Shown: piece by piece, positions 27,401-35,943 of the stretch
Layout of the letters: the number at the start of each line of letters is the position of its first letter
Position numbering within the stretch: position 1 is the stretch's first letter
Source of the DNA: Bacteroidales bacterium WCE2008
Lineage (GTDB): Bacteria; Bacteroidota; Bacteroidia; Bacteroidales; UBA932
Direction of reading: 5' to 3'
Length of the DNA stretch: 64,000 nucleotides
NCBI GenBank assembly: GCA_900167925.1
Contig: FUZM01000002.1
Span: forward strand, 310,001-374,000
Position numbers and translations under genes: made by a program
Notes under the pieces: model-generated
Databases searched by the model: none
The model's input: only the letters and a program-made list of their open reading frames with translations
Told to the model about the DNA's origin: nothing

Positions 27401-28174
27401 CTATTCTAAGTATCGTAAAACAGCGATCAGGGCGGTCACGGAAGAGGCTATAGCGCCCCAGAGATACGGTACCGAATTCGAGAACATGACACGGCTCGAA
27501 CTTGGCGGGACATACAGCACGTCATTCTGCTGCAGATAGTAATACGGCGAATCAATGATCTTGCTGTCGCGAAGATCCATCTTCACATGGACAGGCATCC
27601 CGTCCACTTCCCTTATAAGGATTATCCCGTTCCTGCGGGCGGTCATCTTAAGGTCTCCCGCATATCCGAGGGCCTGCAGTACGCTGACCTTCTCGGAGTT
27701 GCATGTGTATGTGCCCGGCTTCTGGACTTCGCCGAGCACGGTTATCTTGTAGTTTTTGAACTTCACGTAGACAATAGGATCCTTGACATCTTTCCCGATT
27801 TCGCGCGTGAGATAGTCAGTCAGCTGGATACGTGTCATCCCCTCGACATGGATGCGGCCGAGCACCGGAAAGTCTATGTTCCCGTCCGAATCGACAAGAT
27901 ATGACATCGTAAGCCGTTCAGGTTCATAGTTGAGGTTGTACTCGGAGGCGATGTCGACGAGCATGAGGTTATACGGAGCGACGACTGTCTTGTCAGGGCC
28001 GCTGACGATGATCTTGAGTTCATCGTCTTTCCTTATGACAGCCTCATACTTAGTGGTGAGCTTTTCCAGGGTAACGTCATCGATATCCTGGAAATACAGG
28101 ATCTTCTTGGGCGTGGCGCACCCGGCTATTGCCAGACAGAGGGCAAGTAAGATAGGTTTAGTGATTAGTCTCAT
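27401..28174 (-). CDS. Wza-like polysaccharide export outer-membrane lipoprotein
   Basis: A 257-residue lipoprotein (Cys 19, AIAGC). It has a polysaccharide-export (Poly_export) domain (about 45-140, IRKDDELKIIVSG, MSYLVDSDGNIDFPVLGRIHVEGMTRIQLTDYLTREI) and one SLBB domain (ITVLGEVQKPGTYTCNSEKVSVLQALGYAGDL), and ends in a hydrophobic helix (VPYLWGAIASSVTALIAVL) instead of the amphipathic helix of E. coli Wza, as is common in Bacteroidetes. The open frame extends 42 codons upstream; I chose the ATG at 28174 because the lipoprotein signal starts there. The Wzc-like gene follows in the same operon. Confidence 0.93.
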   Translation of the reverse strand: MRLITKPILLALCLAIAGCATPKKILYFQDIDDVTLEKLTTKYEAVIRKDDELKIIVSGPDKTVVAPYNLMLVDIASEYNLNYEPERLTMSYLVDSDGNIDFPVLGRIHVEGMTRIQLTDYLTREIGKDVKDPIVYVKFKNYKITVLGEVQKPGTYTCNSEKVSVLQALGYAGDLKMTARRNGIILIREVDGMPVHVKMDLRDSKIIDSPYYYLQQNDVLYVPPSSSRVMFSNSVPYLWGAIASSVTALIAVLRYLE

Positions 28175-28217
28175 ATGTGTCAAAATCAATTGCTTATTAT
28201 TCACCACATGGAATTTC

Positions 28218-28225
28218 AAAGTTAG
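28218..28225 (-). promoter_or_regulatory. -7 element (TAACTTTG) of the Wza/Wzc-like operon
   Basis: TAACTTTG on the minus strand fully matches TAnnTTTG and would give a leader of about 37 bases. No clear TTG is seen at the -33 position, so activator dependence is possible; the divergent regulator gene starts 164 bases away. Confidence 0.5.
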
Positions 28226-28299
28226 GCAAGGCTCAATTAAAAATTGTATCCAGTACGCACGTTTTTGTGCTCTCCATGCATAAAAACATCTGATTTTCA

Positions 28300-28330
28300 T
28301 TGTTTTCCACGTGTTTTATTTTTATATTCG
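28300..28330 (+). promoter_or_regulatory. Promoter of the TPR-AraC regulator, predicted leaderless transcript
   Basis: TTG (28300-28302) and TATATTCG (28323-28330) are 20 bases apart. The -7 element ends 7 bases before the ATG at 28338, so the mRNA should have almost no 5' leader. Confidence 0.6.
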
Positions 28331-28337
28331 CGTAACT

Positions 28338-30023
28338 ATGAGAAGCCACGCAATTTGTATTTTAATCCTCTCTCTGGTACTATCCGGTTGCAAAAGGATT
28401 GAACCCAAAGTATCGACATATCAGAACCTTCTGTCCGAAATCGACGTCCGGGCAGAAAACTCTGACAGTATCCTGTCCGTAATTGACAACCTCAACGAAT
28501 CAAAAGCGATAAGCAACCAGATGGCCGACTTGCTCCGGGCCAAGGTCTATGACCATAATGGCCGGAGAAGAATCAGCGAGCATTACTATCAGCGCGCATA
28601 TGAGGGATGGTCAGATCCTCCTGAAGATTGGGATGCCTATTTTGCTTCAGCATATGGGCTGTCCGCCCTGCGTCTGCTCAAATGTGATCCGGAGGGGGCG
28701 ATCCAGGTCCTTACGGTCGCCTTGGACAAAGAGACGGAAATCAGGAATGAGAATCCGACGCTCCGCTCGCATTTCCTCTCCATACTGGCCCAGTGCCAGG
28801 GTCAGCTCAACCGGCCTGAGATGATGATAAAGACTGAGCTGGAATGCTATGACCTCCTGCTCAAGAACAAACATCAGTCTAATGCGGACATCAACCTGAT
28901 CATCAATACGAACATAATATTCGACTACTATCTGAGCGAGGGCAGCTTTGACAATGCGCGTCTCTGGATGGAGCGCTGGGAGAACGAGATGAAGGAATAT
29001 GAAGCCGAAGGAGATCCCGAACTGTTCAGAGAATACCGGGGCTCCCTCCAGATGGGCAAGGTGCTCCTGCTCAAAAAGACCGGCCATGAGAAAGAAGCCG
29101 CCAAACTGTTCGAGTCGATTCCGGTTGACGACCTGCTGTTCAATTTCACCATCGGGCAGGTCGCCGATTACCTGATGTCGGAGGAACGCTATGGCGAAGC
29201 CGCCGACTGGCTTGAGCTCCTGGATGAGAACGTCTATAAGGACGACGGGGCAAAGATGAACCTCGACAATATCGCAGCCCGTCTTACGCCACGGTTTTTC
29301 GCTACCCTTAAGGCCGGACGCTCGCAGGAGGCTCTTGAAATCGGGACCCAGATATGCGAGGCCATCGATTCAGCGCTGATATGGGAAAAGACCAATAAGG
29401 CGACGGAACTGGCAATCGTGTATGAGACTGCCCAGAAGGAACAGATGTGGCAGGAAAAACAGTCGCAGGTCAAGACTCTCAGATTCGTGATCATGTTCCT
29501 GATCCTCCTTCTGGAAGTCGTTGCGATAGCCCTGTGGCTGAACTCCCTGGCCAGAAAGCAGCTTCGCGAGAAGAACCGGGACCTTTATGAGACTATCCAG
29601 AAACTGTCAGCGAAAGAAGAAGCTGACATCAGGACTCTGCAGGAGGTGCCGGAAGAAAGGCTCACCCACAAGCAGGCGCTGTTCAGGAAAATCTGCACGC
29701 TGATGAGGGAGTCCGCCCCATATACGGACTGCGACCTGAAGCGCGAAGACCTTGCGAAAATGCTGGCGACCAATTACAACAATGTCGCCGAAGCGATAAG
29801 GGAATGTTCATCAGGACAGACGCTGAGCGAATTCCTGGACGGATGGAGGCTTAAGCATGCGGCCAGGATGCTGGCCGAACAGGAAGAGCCTATAGGTCTG
29901 GTAGCGGAAATGAGCGGTTTCCAGAGCAGAGGTCATTTCAACACTCTGTTCCGTGAAAAATATAAGATGACGCCAAGTGAATATAGAAAGGCTGTCCATG
30001 AGGACAGCCCGGAAATTCTATAG
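28338..30023 (+). CDS. Lipoprotein-type membrane regulator: TPR-like sensor, TM helix, AraC HTH
   Basis: A 561-residue transcription regulator. The N-terminus is a lipoprotein signal peptide (LVLSGC, Cys 18); residues about 25-375 are TPR-like helical repeats facing the periplasm. A TM helix near 383-405 (FVIMFLILLLEVVAIALWL) is followed by a short coiled coil and an AraC-type HTH near 470-555 (DLKREDLAKMLATNYNNVAEAI, IGLVAEMSGFQSRGHFNTLFREKYKMTPSEYR). The open frame starts nine codons earlier; I preferred Met 10 because the signal sequence and promoter fit it. It is divergent from the Wza/Wzc-like operon, a likely target. Its end overlaps the convergent TlpA-like gene by 6 bases. Confidence 0.86.
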   Translation: MRSHAICILILSLVLSGCKRIEPKVSTYQNLLSEIDVRAENSDSILSVIDNLNESKAISNQMADLLRAKVYDHNGRRRISEHYYQRAYEGWSDPPEDWDAYFASAYGLSALRLLKCDPEGAIQVLTVALDKETEIRNENPTLRSHFLSILAQCQGQLNRPEMMIKTELECYDLLLKNKHQSNADINLIINTNIIFDYYLSEGSFDNARLWMERWENEMKEYEAEGDPELFREYRGSLQMGKVLLLKKTGHEKEAAKLFESIPVDDLLFNFTIGQVADYLMSEERYGEAADWLELLDENVYKDDGAKMNLDNIAARLTPRFFATLKAGRSQEALEIGTQICEAIDSALIWEKTNKATELAIVYETAQKEQMWQEKQSQVKTLRFVIMFLILLLEVVAIALWLNSLARKQLREKNRDLYETIQKLSAKEEADIRTLQEVPEERLTHKQALFRKICTLMRESAPYTDCDLKREDLAKMLATNYNNVAEAIRECSSGQTLSEFLDGWRLKHAARMLAEQEEPIGLVAEMSGFQSRGHFNTLFREKYKMTPSEYRKAVHEDSPEIL

Positions 30024-31031
30024 TTCAGATTTAAGCCAGGATTCGAGTTCGTCGTGGTCCATCTTGCCGATAAGCTTCCCATCCTTGTCTATCAGGAAAA
30101 GAGACGGGATGTAGCGTACGCCATAGATAGTCGCGACACGGGAGGAACGGCTTCCTGACGGAGTCTCGTCGATGACATGTATCCATGGAGTTCCGTCCTC
30201 CGCCATGGCCTTCTTCCAGGCCTCAGCGTCAGAATCTATCGAGACGCCAAGGATTTCGAGACCCTTGTCATGGTATTTCGCATATATTTCCTTGAGGCCC
30301 GGCATGCTCCTGCGGCATGGTCCGCACCATGATGCCCAGAAATCGACCAGAAGATAGTTTCCACGCAATGATTCGAGGGAGATTGTCTCCCCTGCCGCGG
30401 TCTTCAGCTCGAAAAGAGGAGCGTCTATACCAGGACGCACGACCTTGCGGGACTCATACTCGGCCACCAGAGACTCTGCGAGGAAACTTTTCTTGACCCT
30501 GTCGGTAAATTTGTCGAATCCTGCCTCGAACTCCTCGAAAGGAGTATCGCCGTTAAGGATATTGTACATGAAAGCGGCGGATTCGACATCCGGATGGGCC
30601 GCGATACATTCGTTCACCAGTCTTCTGAATTCCTTCTGCGGATCGGCCGACGTGGTATCCACCTTATCAGCAACCGCATCCAGATCACGCATGAAATCGT
30701 TGTTCGGGCCTCCGCTGACCTTGCCGTCGGCGACCATGAGCCTGGCATTCTCCAGGAAGAAGAATGTTCCGTAGTCAGGATCCGGAGTAAAGAGGTGTAT
30801 CTCACCTTCTACCGGCTCCGGGACCTCGCCGCTGAAGACATACTTACCCCCGGCAATAGTAACCGTGTCGGCTACGGTCTCACCGTCCGGAGTGTGGTAT
30901 TTCAACACTGCATAACCGTCCCCATCGCTTACTCCCTCGATGCGGAAACCTTTGCCATTGCCGCATGAGACAACGCTGACGGCAATGAGCAGAGTCAAGA
31001 AGAATCTGTTTAAACTGCTGCTATTATTCAT
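30018..31031 (-). CDS. TlpA-like thioredoxin-fold lipoprotein with N-terminal DUF4369-like domain
   Basis: A 337-residue lipoprotein (Cys 23, VSVVSC). The first half resembles the DUF4369 beta domain common in Bacteroidetes (FRIEGVSDGDGYAVLKYHTPDGETVADTV); the second half is a TlpA/AhpC-type thioredoxin domain with the redox motif FWASWCGPCRRS. It should act as a periplasmic or surface thiol-disulfide reductase. The frame is open further upstream inside the SusD gene; the ATG at 31031, overlapping the SusD stop by 8 bases, starts the signal peptide. It is the third gene of a SusC-SusD-TlpA operon. Confidence 0.9.
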   Translation of the reverse strand: MNNSSSLNRFFLTLLIAVSVVSCGNGKGFRIEGVSDGDGYAVLKYHTPDGETVADTVTIAGGKYVFSGEVPEPVEGEIHLFTPDPDYGTFFFLENARLMVADGKVSGGPNNDFMRDLDAVADKVDTTSADPQKEFRRLVNECIAAHPDVESAAFMYNILNGDTPFEEFEAGFDKFTDRVKKSFLAESLVAEYESRKVVRPGIDAPLFELKTAAGETISLESLRGNYLLVDFWASWCGPCRRSMPGLKEIYAKYHDKGLEILGVSIDSDAEAWKKAMAEDGTPWIHVIDETPSGSRSSRVATIYGVRYIPSLFLIDKDGKLIGKMDHDELESWLKSEL

Positions 31032-32487
31032 TTGATTTATAGTTTTGATGAAGATTCGGATTGTTGTCGACTGCATTGGAAGGGAACGGGAAAATCCACA
31101 TAGGAGAATCCGGCTCAAGAGTATATGTCTGCCCGAGTATGGTCCTTGTAAGAGTTTCTTTCATATCGTCCAGCTTATTCCAGCGCTTGCGTCCGATGAA
31201 ATTATATACTGAATATACATTCTCCCCGAGAGCGGTCTGCTTTAGGTGGGCGACAGCCTCGGCCTTATCGGTGACCGTCCCCTCGAGAGGAGCATATACA
31301 GACGGATCGATACGCTTCGAGCGGATGATGTCGAGGTATCGCATGGCCTCGTCGATATTACCTTTGCGAAGCTCGCATTCGGCGATTATCAGATACTGAT
31401 GGGTAGTCTTGAGTCCATACATGTTCCAGCTGCTGGAAGCGTCCATGTCCCAGATCGTGGTATACCCGCTGACTCCCTGGGTCATCTGGCCCTGGTTCAT
31501 CATGTAGTTGTAACGCATCCCGTCCGTTGGCATGCGCACCAGCGCGGAATGTCCCCCTTCGAGAGCCGCCTCGCACTCAGGAGCGCGCAGAGGCATGAAA
31601 TTCAGCACTGAATGGGTATGGAACAGGTCTTCCTCGCAGGCGAGCTGAGGACGATAGACCGCCGGGGTGAACATAGTCGGGATCATGAAGCACATTACTT
31701 GCTGGGTATAGGCATCGGACCAGTAATCGGCCACTGCATCATTGACAGCCAGGACCTGTTTTGCCGCGGCTTCAGCTTCGTCGAAACGCTGCATTCCGAT
31801 AAGCGCCAGTGCCTTGACGGCAACAGGGCAGGCCTTGTTCATGCGCATCTGGTTGACAGCCGTTTCCGGAAGTGCATCCAGATCTATTGCGTCGTCGCAG
31901 TCCTTGAGGATCTGGTCATATACCCTGGCTACAGACCACTGCTCAGGAGGGACCGTGATATCCCAGTCTTCAAGCACATAAGGGATTCCCGGAGTGCTCT
32001 CCGCCGTAGACGGGTCATATGCGGCCGCATACTTGTTGACCAGCAGGAACTCACACCATGCGCGCAGGGTGAGGGCCTCCGCACGGAGCTGGGCCTTCTT
32101 TGCATCGCTTCCCGTGGCAAATTCCAGAGAAGAAAGAATCGGATTGGCTATCTGGCCGACATATCCGTACAGCTGCGAATAGTCGCTGTCAGATGTGGTC
32201 AGGCCGGCCATCAGGTCCATCTTGTCATCAGCCCAGGTAAGTATGAGGGCTGCTCTGGAAGGAGTAGGCGCGGAGAGAAGATTAGGTATATTGCTCGTGA
32301 CGCAGATAAGGTCTCCCGTCAGCTGATACATATCGAACTGATAGAAATTCGAATACTCGACATTGAGGAGAAGTTCCAGTTCGTCGGTGGTCGAGAGCAG
32401 GTTCTTTCCCTTCGGCTTAAGCTCGGTGAAGTCCTCGCAGGACGCCAGCATCAGAGCGAAAGCTATGATTATATATATCTTTTTCAT
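31024..32487 (-). CDS. SusD/RagB-family nutrient-binding lipoprotein
   Basis: A 487-residue SusD-type lipoprotein (Cys 17, LMLASC) starting EDFTELKPKGKNLLSTTDELE. The TPR region has RAEALTLRAWCEFLLVNKYAAAYD, the usual SusD helix plus NXYA motif, and the C-terminus has NFIGRKRWNKLDDM. The ATG at 32487 lies 10 bases after the SusC stop; an upstream in-frame ATG at 32517 would overlap SusC and is less likely. The substrate may be peptide rather than glycan, because no glycosidase is present and the partner gene is a thioredoxin-like lipoprotein. That is an inference. Confidence 0.93.
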   Translation of the reverse strand: MKKIYIIIAFALMLASCEDFTELKPKGKNLLSTTDELELLLNVEYSNFYQFDMYQLTGDLICVTSNIPNLLSAPTPSRAALILTWADDKMDLMAGLTTSDSDYSQLYGYVGQIANPILSSLEFATGSDAKKAQLRAEALTLRAWCEFLLVNKYAAAYDPSTAESTPGIPYVLEDWDITVPPEQWSVARVYDQILKDCDDAIDLDALPETAVNQMRMNKACPVAVKALALIGMQRFDEAEAAAKQVLAVNDAVADYWSDAYTQQVMCFMIPTMFTPAVYRPQLACEEDLFHTHSVLNFMPLRAPECEAALEGGHSALVRMPTDGMRYNYMMNQGQMTQGVSGYTTIWDMDASSSWNMYGLKTTHQYLIIAECELRKGNIDEAMRYLDIIRSKRIDPSVYAPLEGTVTDKAEAVAHLKQTALGENVYSVYNFIGRKRWNKLDDMKETLTRTILGQTYTLEPDSPMWIFPFPSNAVDNNPNLHQNYKSNE

Positions 32488-32497
32488 GATAAGTCCG

Positions 32498-35400
32498 TTA
32501 GAAATTGATGTGAACACCTAAGACATAAGAGCTGCGCAGAGGAACGCCTCCGGTCTCCGGATCGAATATCGCCTTGCGGCTATAGTATGGCATCTCGTCG
32601 TGAGGACGGAATCCAGTCCATATAGGAGGCAGGTCATTGATCTGGAACTGCAGGTTGGCGCGGGACGCCCCTATCGCCTTCACCCATCTTTCAGGAAGCT
32701 CATACCCGAGTACGATGTTTCGGATCTTGATGAACGAGGCATTCCTTACAGAGATATCGCTGTTGAGAGGCTCGTTGCCATGGGCAGTGCTGGAATAACG
32801 CCCGATACCCGGAGTGTTTGTCTTGTTGTCCGGGGTCCATGCATTCGCGAAATATCCCGGGAGCGTCGACCTGTTTCCGAGGCCCATGACTTCGTCCTCG
32901 ACGAGGGCGCGCATCTTATGGCCTCCGTAGTATGCCAGCATCACGCTCAGGCTGAAGCCGTTCCACACGAAGCGGTTGTCAAGTCCGGCGATGACCACAG
33001 GGTCCTTCTGACCGGAATATACCAGTATGTCGACCGGAGCTCCCTGGGCTGTATGCTCTATAGCAGGCTCCCCTGTCTCCTCGTCTACACGGCCATACCA
33101 GAGGGTCTGGCCGAGCGATCCTTCCTTGTCGCTGATTCCGGCAAAACGGTAACTCCAGATTGCGCTGGTAGGATATCCGACAACGTATGGATTGCTGAAT
33201 CTCTGATAAGCCTGGATGGCAGGATTGTCGACGTTTGTGATCTTGTTATGGTTGACGGAAAGGGTCAGGGTGCTGCTCCATCCGAAGTCCTCGCGGCTGT
33301 TCTCCCTTATCCAGTCGCCGGAGAAAGTCAGTTCGACTCCGTGATTGACCATGTCTGCGGAATTGACGAACATGCTGTTGAAGCCAGTCGTAGGATCAAG
33401 AGTCTTGTAGGAGAACAGGTCCATTCCCTTCTTGCGGTAATAATCGAGAGAACCGCGGAAACGGTTGTCGACCAGGGAGAAATCCGCACCGAGGTTGACA
33501 GTGCGCGTCTGCTCCCACTTGAGGTTAGGGTTGGCAGGGCTTTCGATTCTTCCATAAGGCTGGCCTGTAAGCAAGTTCAGCCCGGTGCTGGTGGCAGTCA
33601 TATAGCTGGTTGCGCCCTGGTAGATATTGCCTGTGACTCCGTAGCTGAAACGCAACTTGAGAGCGTTGATCCACTTCGCCGCCGAGAGGAAGCTTTCTTC
33701 ACTGATGTTCCATGCAGCGCCGGCCGACCATAGCGGACGTCCGCGCAATTTGACGTTAAGTCCATATACGTCGGCATAGTCCTTACGGAACGAGCCGAAC
33801 ACGTTGTACTTGCCGTCGTATGTGTAGGTAAAGTTGGCATAGCCCGAAGCATAGCGGTGATGCTGCTCTACTATAGGACTCATGCTTCCGTCGAAATATG
33901 GCCTGTAGACAAGCTGCTTGGCCTGGAATCCCGTTCCGGCGTTGGCCTGATAGGAAGGACTCGTCTCCATCTGGCTGAGAGCGCCGAAATCGACAGTCTG
34001 GGTAGCGGCATTCTGGAGCTGGTCATCATAGCCGAGCATGAGGCTGCGAGTACCGGAATAAAGGGTTTCCCTGAACTCCATACCGGCGAGGGCGACGATT
34101 TCGTGCTTGCCGAATGTTCCGGAATAATTGAGCTGCCCGCGGGCCGTCCAGTAGCGTCCGTCCATGTTGGTGGCCGAGCGGAGGCCTCCGGTCTCAGGAG
34201 TATGGTAGATCACCGAACCGTCAGGGGTGATTTCCTTGTAGGCATTATAGATTGTCCTGGCGACATTGCTTTCCTGATTGGCATACCAGTCCACGGTACG
34301 GTGGTCTGTCTCATATACCAGCTGGGCGTTGGCAGTGAGACCTTTCACAATCCTGAAAAGGAGATCGCCGTGATAACGCATATACTGGCGTGAGGTATTC
34401 TGCACGTTGTTGTAGTATTCGTCGACAAGGTTTACTCCGAGTTCCTTATAGAGGCCTCCTTCCGTTGTGTCACGGTAGAGGTTGGTACCGAGAAGACGCA
34501 CGGAACCGTCCTCATTATAGAGGGACTCATAGGCCGGATATGACCATGGAGATGAGTATGAACCTGTATAATTGTAGCCTTTCTCGCGCTGACGGCCGTA
34601 GATTCCGTTGACGGCCAGGGATGCGGTCAGCCAAGGGGCGACATCGTATGATCCCTTATAGTCGACCGAGATCTGACGGTCGAATGCATTGATGACTCCG
34701 GAATTGTCGCCCCTGTAGTTCAGCACGATGCTGTTGGAAGACTTGTCGTTGCGGCTGCGCAGGGCGAGGTTGTACTGCTGGACGAGCTGGCGGCGATATA
34801 CCGCGTCTGCATAATCCTTCGCGAAATTGTTCCTGGAGAGACGGTTACAGAGTTCGTCGACCTGCTCTGGGGTCCATTCTCCCGTCGCCTGCATATAATA
34901 TGCATATTCGATCGGAGAAACCCTGGTGTCGAACAGGTTGATGCTCTGCGAAGCTGAGCCTATCGGATCGCTGACCTCTCCGTCATTGTTGAAGAAATAG
35001 TAGTCGTAATAATCCCTTTCGACCTTTACCTGCTGCGCCGGATCGAGATAGAAATTGGCGCCGTAGTCGAGATTATACTTCTGGTAAAGGGTCAGGTTAT
35101 ATGAGAAATCGACCTCGACCTTACCCTTTTCGCGGGCGTTCTTGGTAGTGATCACAATGATACCGTTTGACGCCCTGGCTCCATAGATAGCCGCAGCGGC
35201 GGCGTCCTTGAGGACATTGATGCTCTCGATATCATAAGGATTCAGGTCGTCGATATCCCCTTCTATTGGAAGACCGTCCACTACAAGCAGCGGGCTGGCT
35301 TCAGCGTACATGGAGCTGACTCCGCGGATGGTAAGTTTGCCGCCGTATGTGGAGAGACCTGCAACCCGGCCTTCGAGATTCTGGACTATGGACGGGCTGT

Positions 35401-35845
35401 AACGCTCCTCGATTGCCTTGGACGAGACGCTTGAGATCGCGCCTGTAACTTTCTTCAGCTGGATTTCCTGATAACCCGTGACCACGGCTTCGTTAAGGAA
35501 GAGCTGGCTGTCGGACATCGTGACATCGAGAACCTGACGTCCTGCCAGTTCTTCAGTGACGGTATCCATTCCTATGAACGAGAATTCGATGACAGCGCTG
35601 GAGGCGTCCTTGACATAGAGGGTATATTTTCCGTCCGAATCAGACGTAGTATAACTCTTTTCGGTCAAGTTCTGGATTGTTGCCCCCGGGATTGGTTGGC
35701 CGTCCTGGTCAGAAACTGTGCCTTTCAGTGTAACGGCCCCGTTGCGTCCGGCATTCTGAGCCAGAGCGAGATAAGGAAAGGCTGACAAAGACACGACAAG
35801 AAAAACCCATTTCAAGAGCGTGTCTCTGAAACTTTTGCTAGACAT
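32498..35845 (-). CDS. SusC-like TonB-dependent outer-membrane transporter
   Basis: A 1115-residue SusC/RagA transporter. After the signal peptide (ends near LALAQ, residue 30) come a carboxypeptidase-like domain (about 38-120, LKGTVSDQDGQPIPGATIQNL), a TonB-box-like NEAVVTGYQ, a plug (LTIRGVSS, PLLVVDGLPI, ESINVLKDAAAAAIYGARASNGIIVITTK) and the barrel ending in VLGVHINF. It heads the SusC-SusD-TlpA operon. The polyene operon ends 98 bases upstream on the same strand with no clear terminator between, so some read-through is possible. Confidence 0.96.
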   Translation of the reverse strand: MSSKSFRDTLLKWVFLVVSLSAFPYLALAQNAGRNGAVTLKGTVSDQDGQPIPGATIQNLTEKSYTTSDSDGKYTLYVKDASSAVIEFSFIGMDTVTEELAGRQVLDVTMSDSQLFLNEAVVTGYQEIQLKKVTGAISSVSSKAIEERYSPSIVQNLEGRVAGLSTYGGKLTIRGVSSMYAEASPLLVVDGLPIEGDIDDLNPYDIESINVLKDAAAAAIYGARASNGIIVITTKNAREKGKVEVDFSYNLTLYQKYNLDYGANFYLDPAQQVKVERDYYDYYFFNNDGEVSDPIGSASQSINLFDTRVSPIEYAYYMQATGEWTPEQVDELCNRLSRNNFAKDYADAVYRRQLVQQYNLALRSRNDKSSNSIVLNYRGDNSGVINAFDRQISVDYKGSYDVAPWLTASLAVNGIYGRQREKGYNYTGSYSSPWSYPAYESLYNEDGSVRLLGTNLYRDTTEGGLYKELGVNLVDEYYNNVQNTSRQYMRYHGDLLFRIVKGLTANAQLVYETDHRTVDWYANQESNVARTIYNAYKEITPDGSVIYHTPETGGLRSATNMDGRYWTARGQLNYSGTFGKHEIVALAGMEFRETLYSGTRSLMLGYDDQLQNAATQTVDFGALSQMETSPSYQANAGTGFQAKQLVYRPYFDGSMSPIVEQHHRYASGYANFTYTYDGKYNVFGSFRKDYADVYGLNVKLRGRPLWSAGAAWNISEESFLSAAKWINALKLRFSYGVTGNIYQGATSYMTATSTGLNLLTGQPYGRIESPANPNLKWEQTRTVNLGADFSLVDNRFRGSLDYYRKKGMDLFSYKTLDPTTGFNSMFVNSADMVNHGVELTFSGDWIRENSREDFGWSSTLTLSVNHNKITNVDNPAIQAYQRFSNPYVVGYPTSAIWSYRFAGISDKEGSLGQTLWYGRVDEETGEPAIEHTAQGAPVDILVYSGQKDPVVIAGLDNRFVWNGFSLSVMLAYYGGHKMRALVEDEVMGLGNRSTLPGYFANAWTPDNKTNTPGIGRYSSTAHGNEPLNSDISVRNASFIKIRNIVLGYELPERWVKAIGASRANLQFQINDLPPIWTGFRPHDEMPYYSRKAIFDPETGGVPLRSSYVLGVHINF

Positions 35846-35943
35846 GTTAAATCCGTTTTAAAAGTATTAATGTAAATATCCGGGGTGCAATGTAAGAAAT
35901 ATTTCCCTTATTTGTTCACTTTTGGAAGCAAAAAAACGGGGTT

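Noticed and set aside
32600-33733. 377-codon plus-strand open frame opposite the third SusC
   Set aside because: Shadow of the SusC barrel-coding strand; no motifs.
35846-35943. Terminator sought between the polyene operon and the third SusC
   Set aside because: A run of seven T residues is present on the minus strand, but no convincing stem precedes it.
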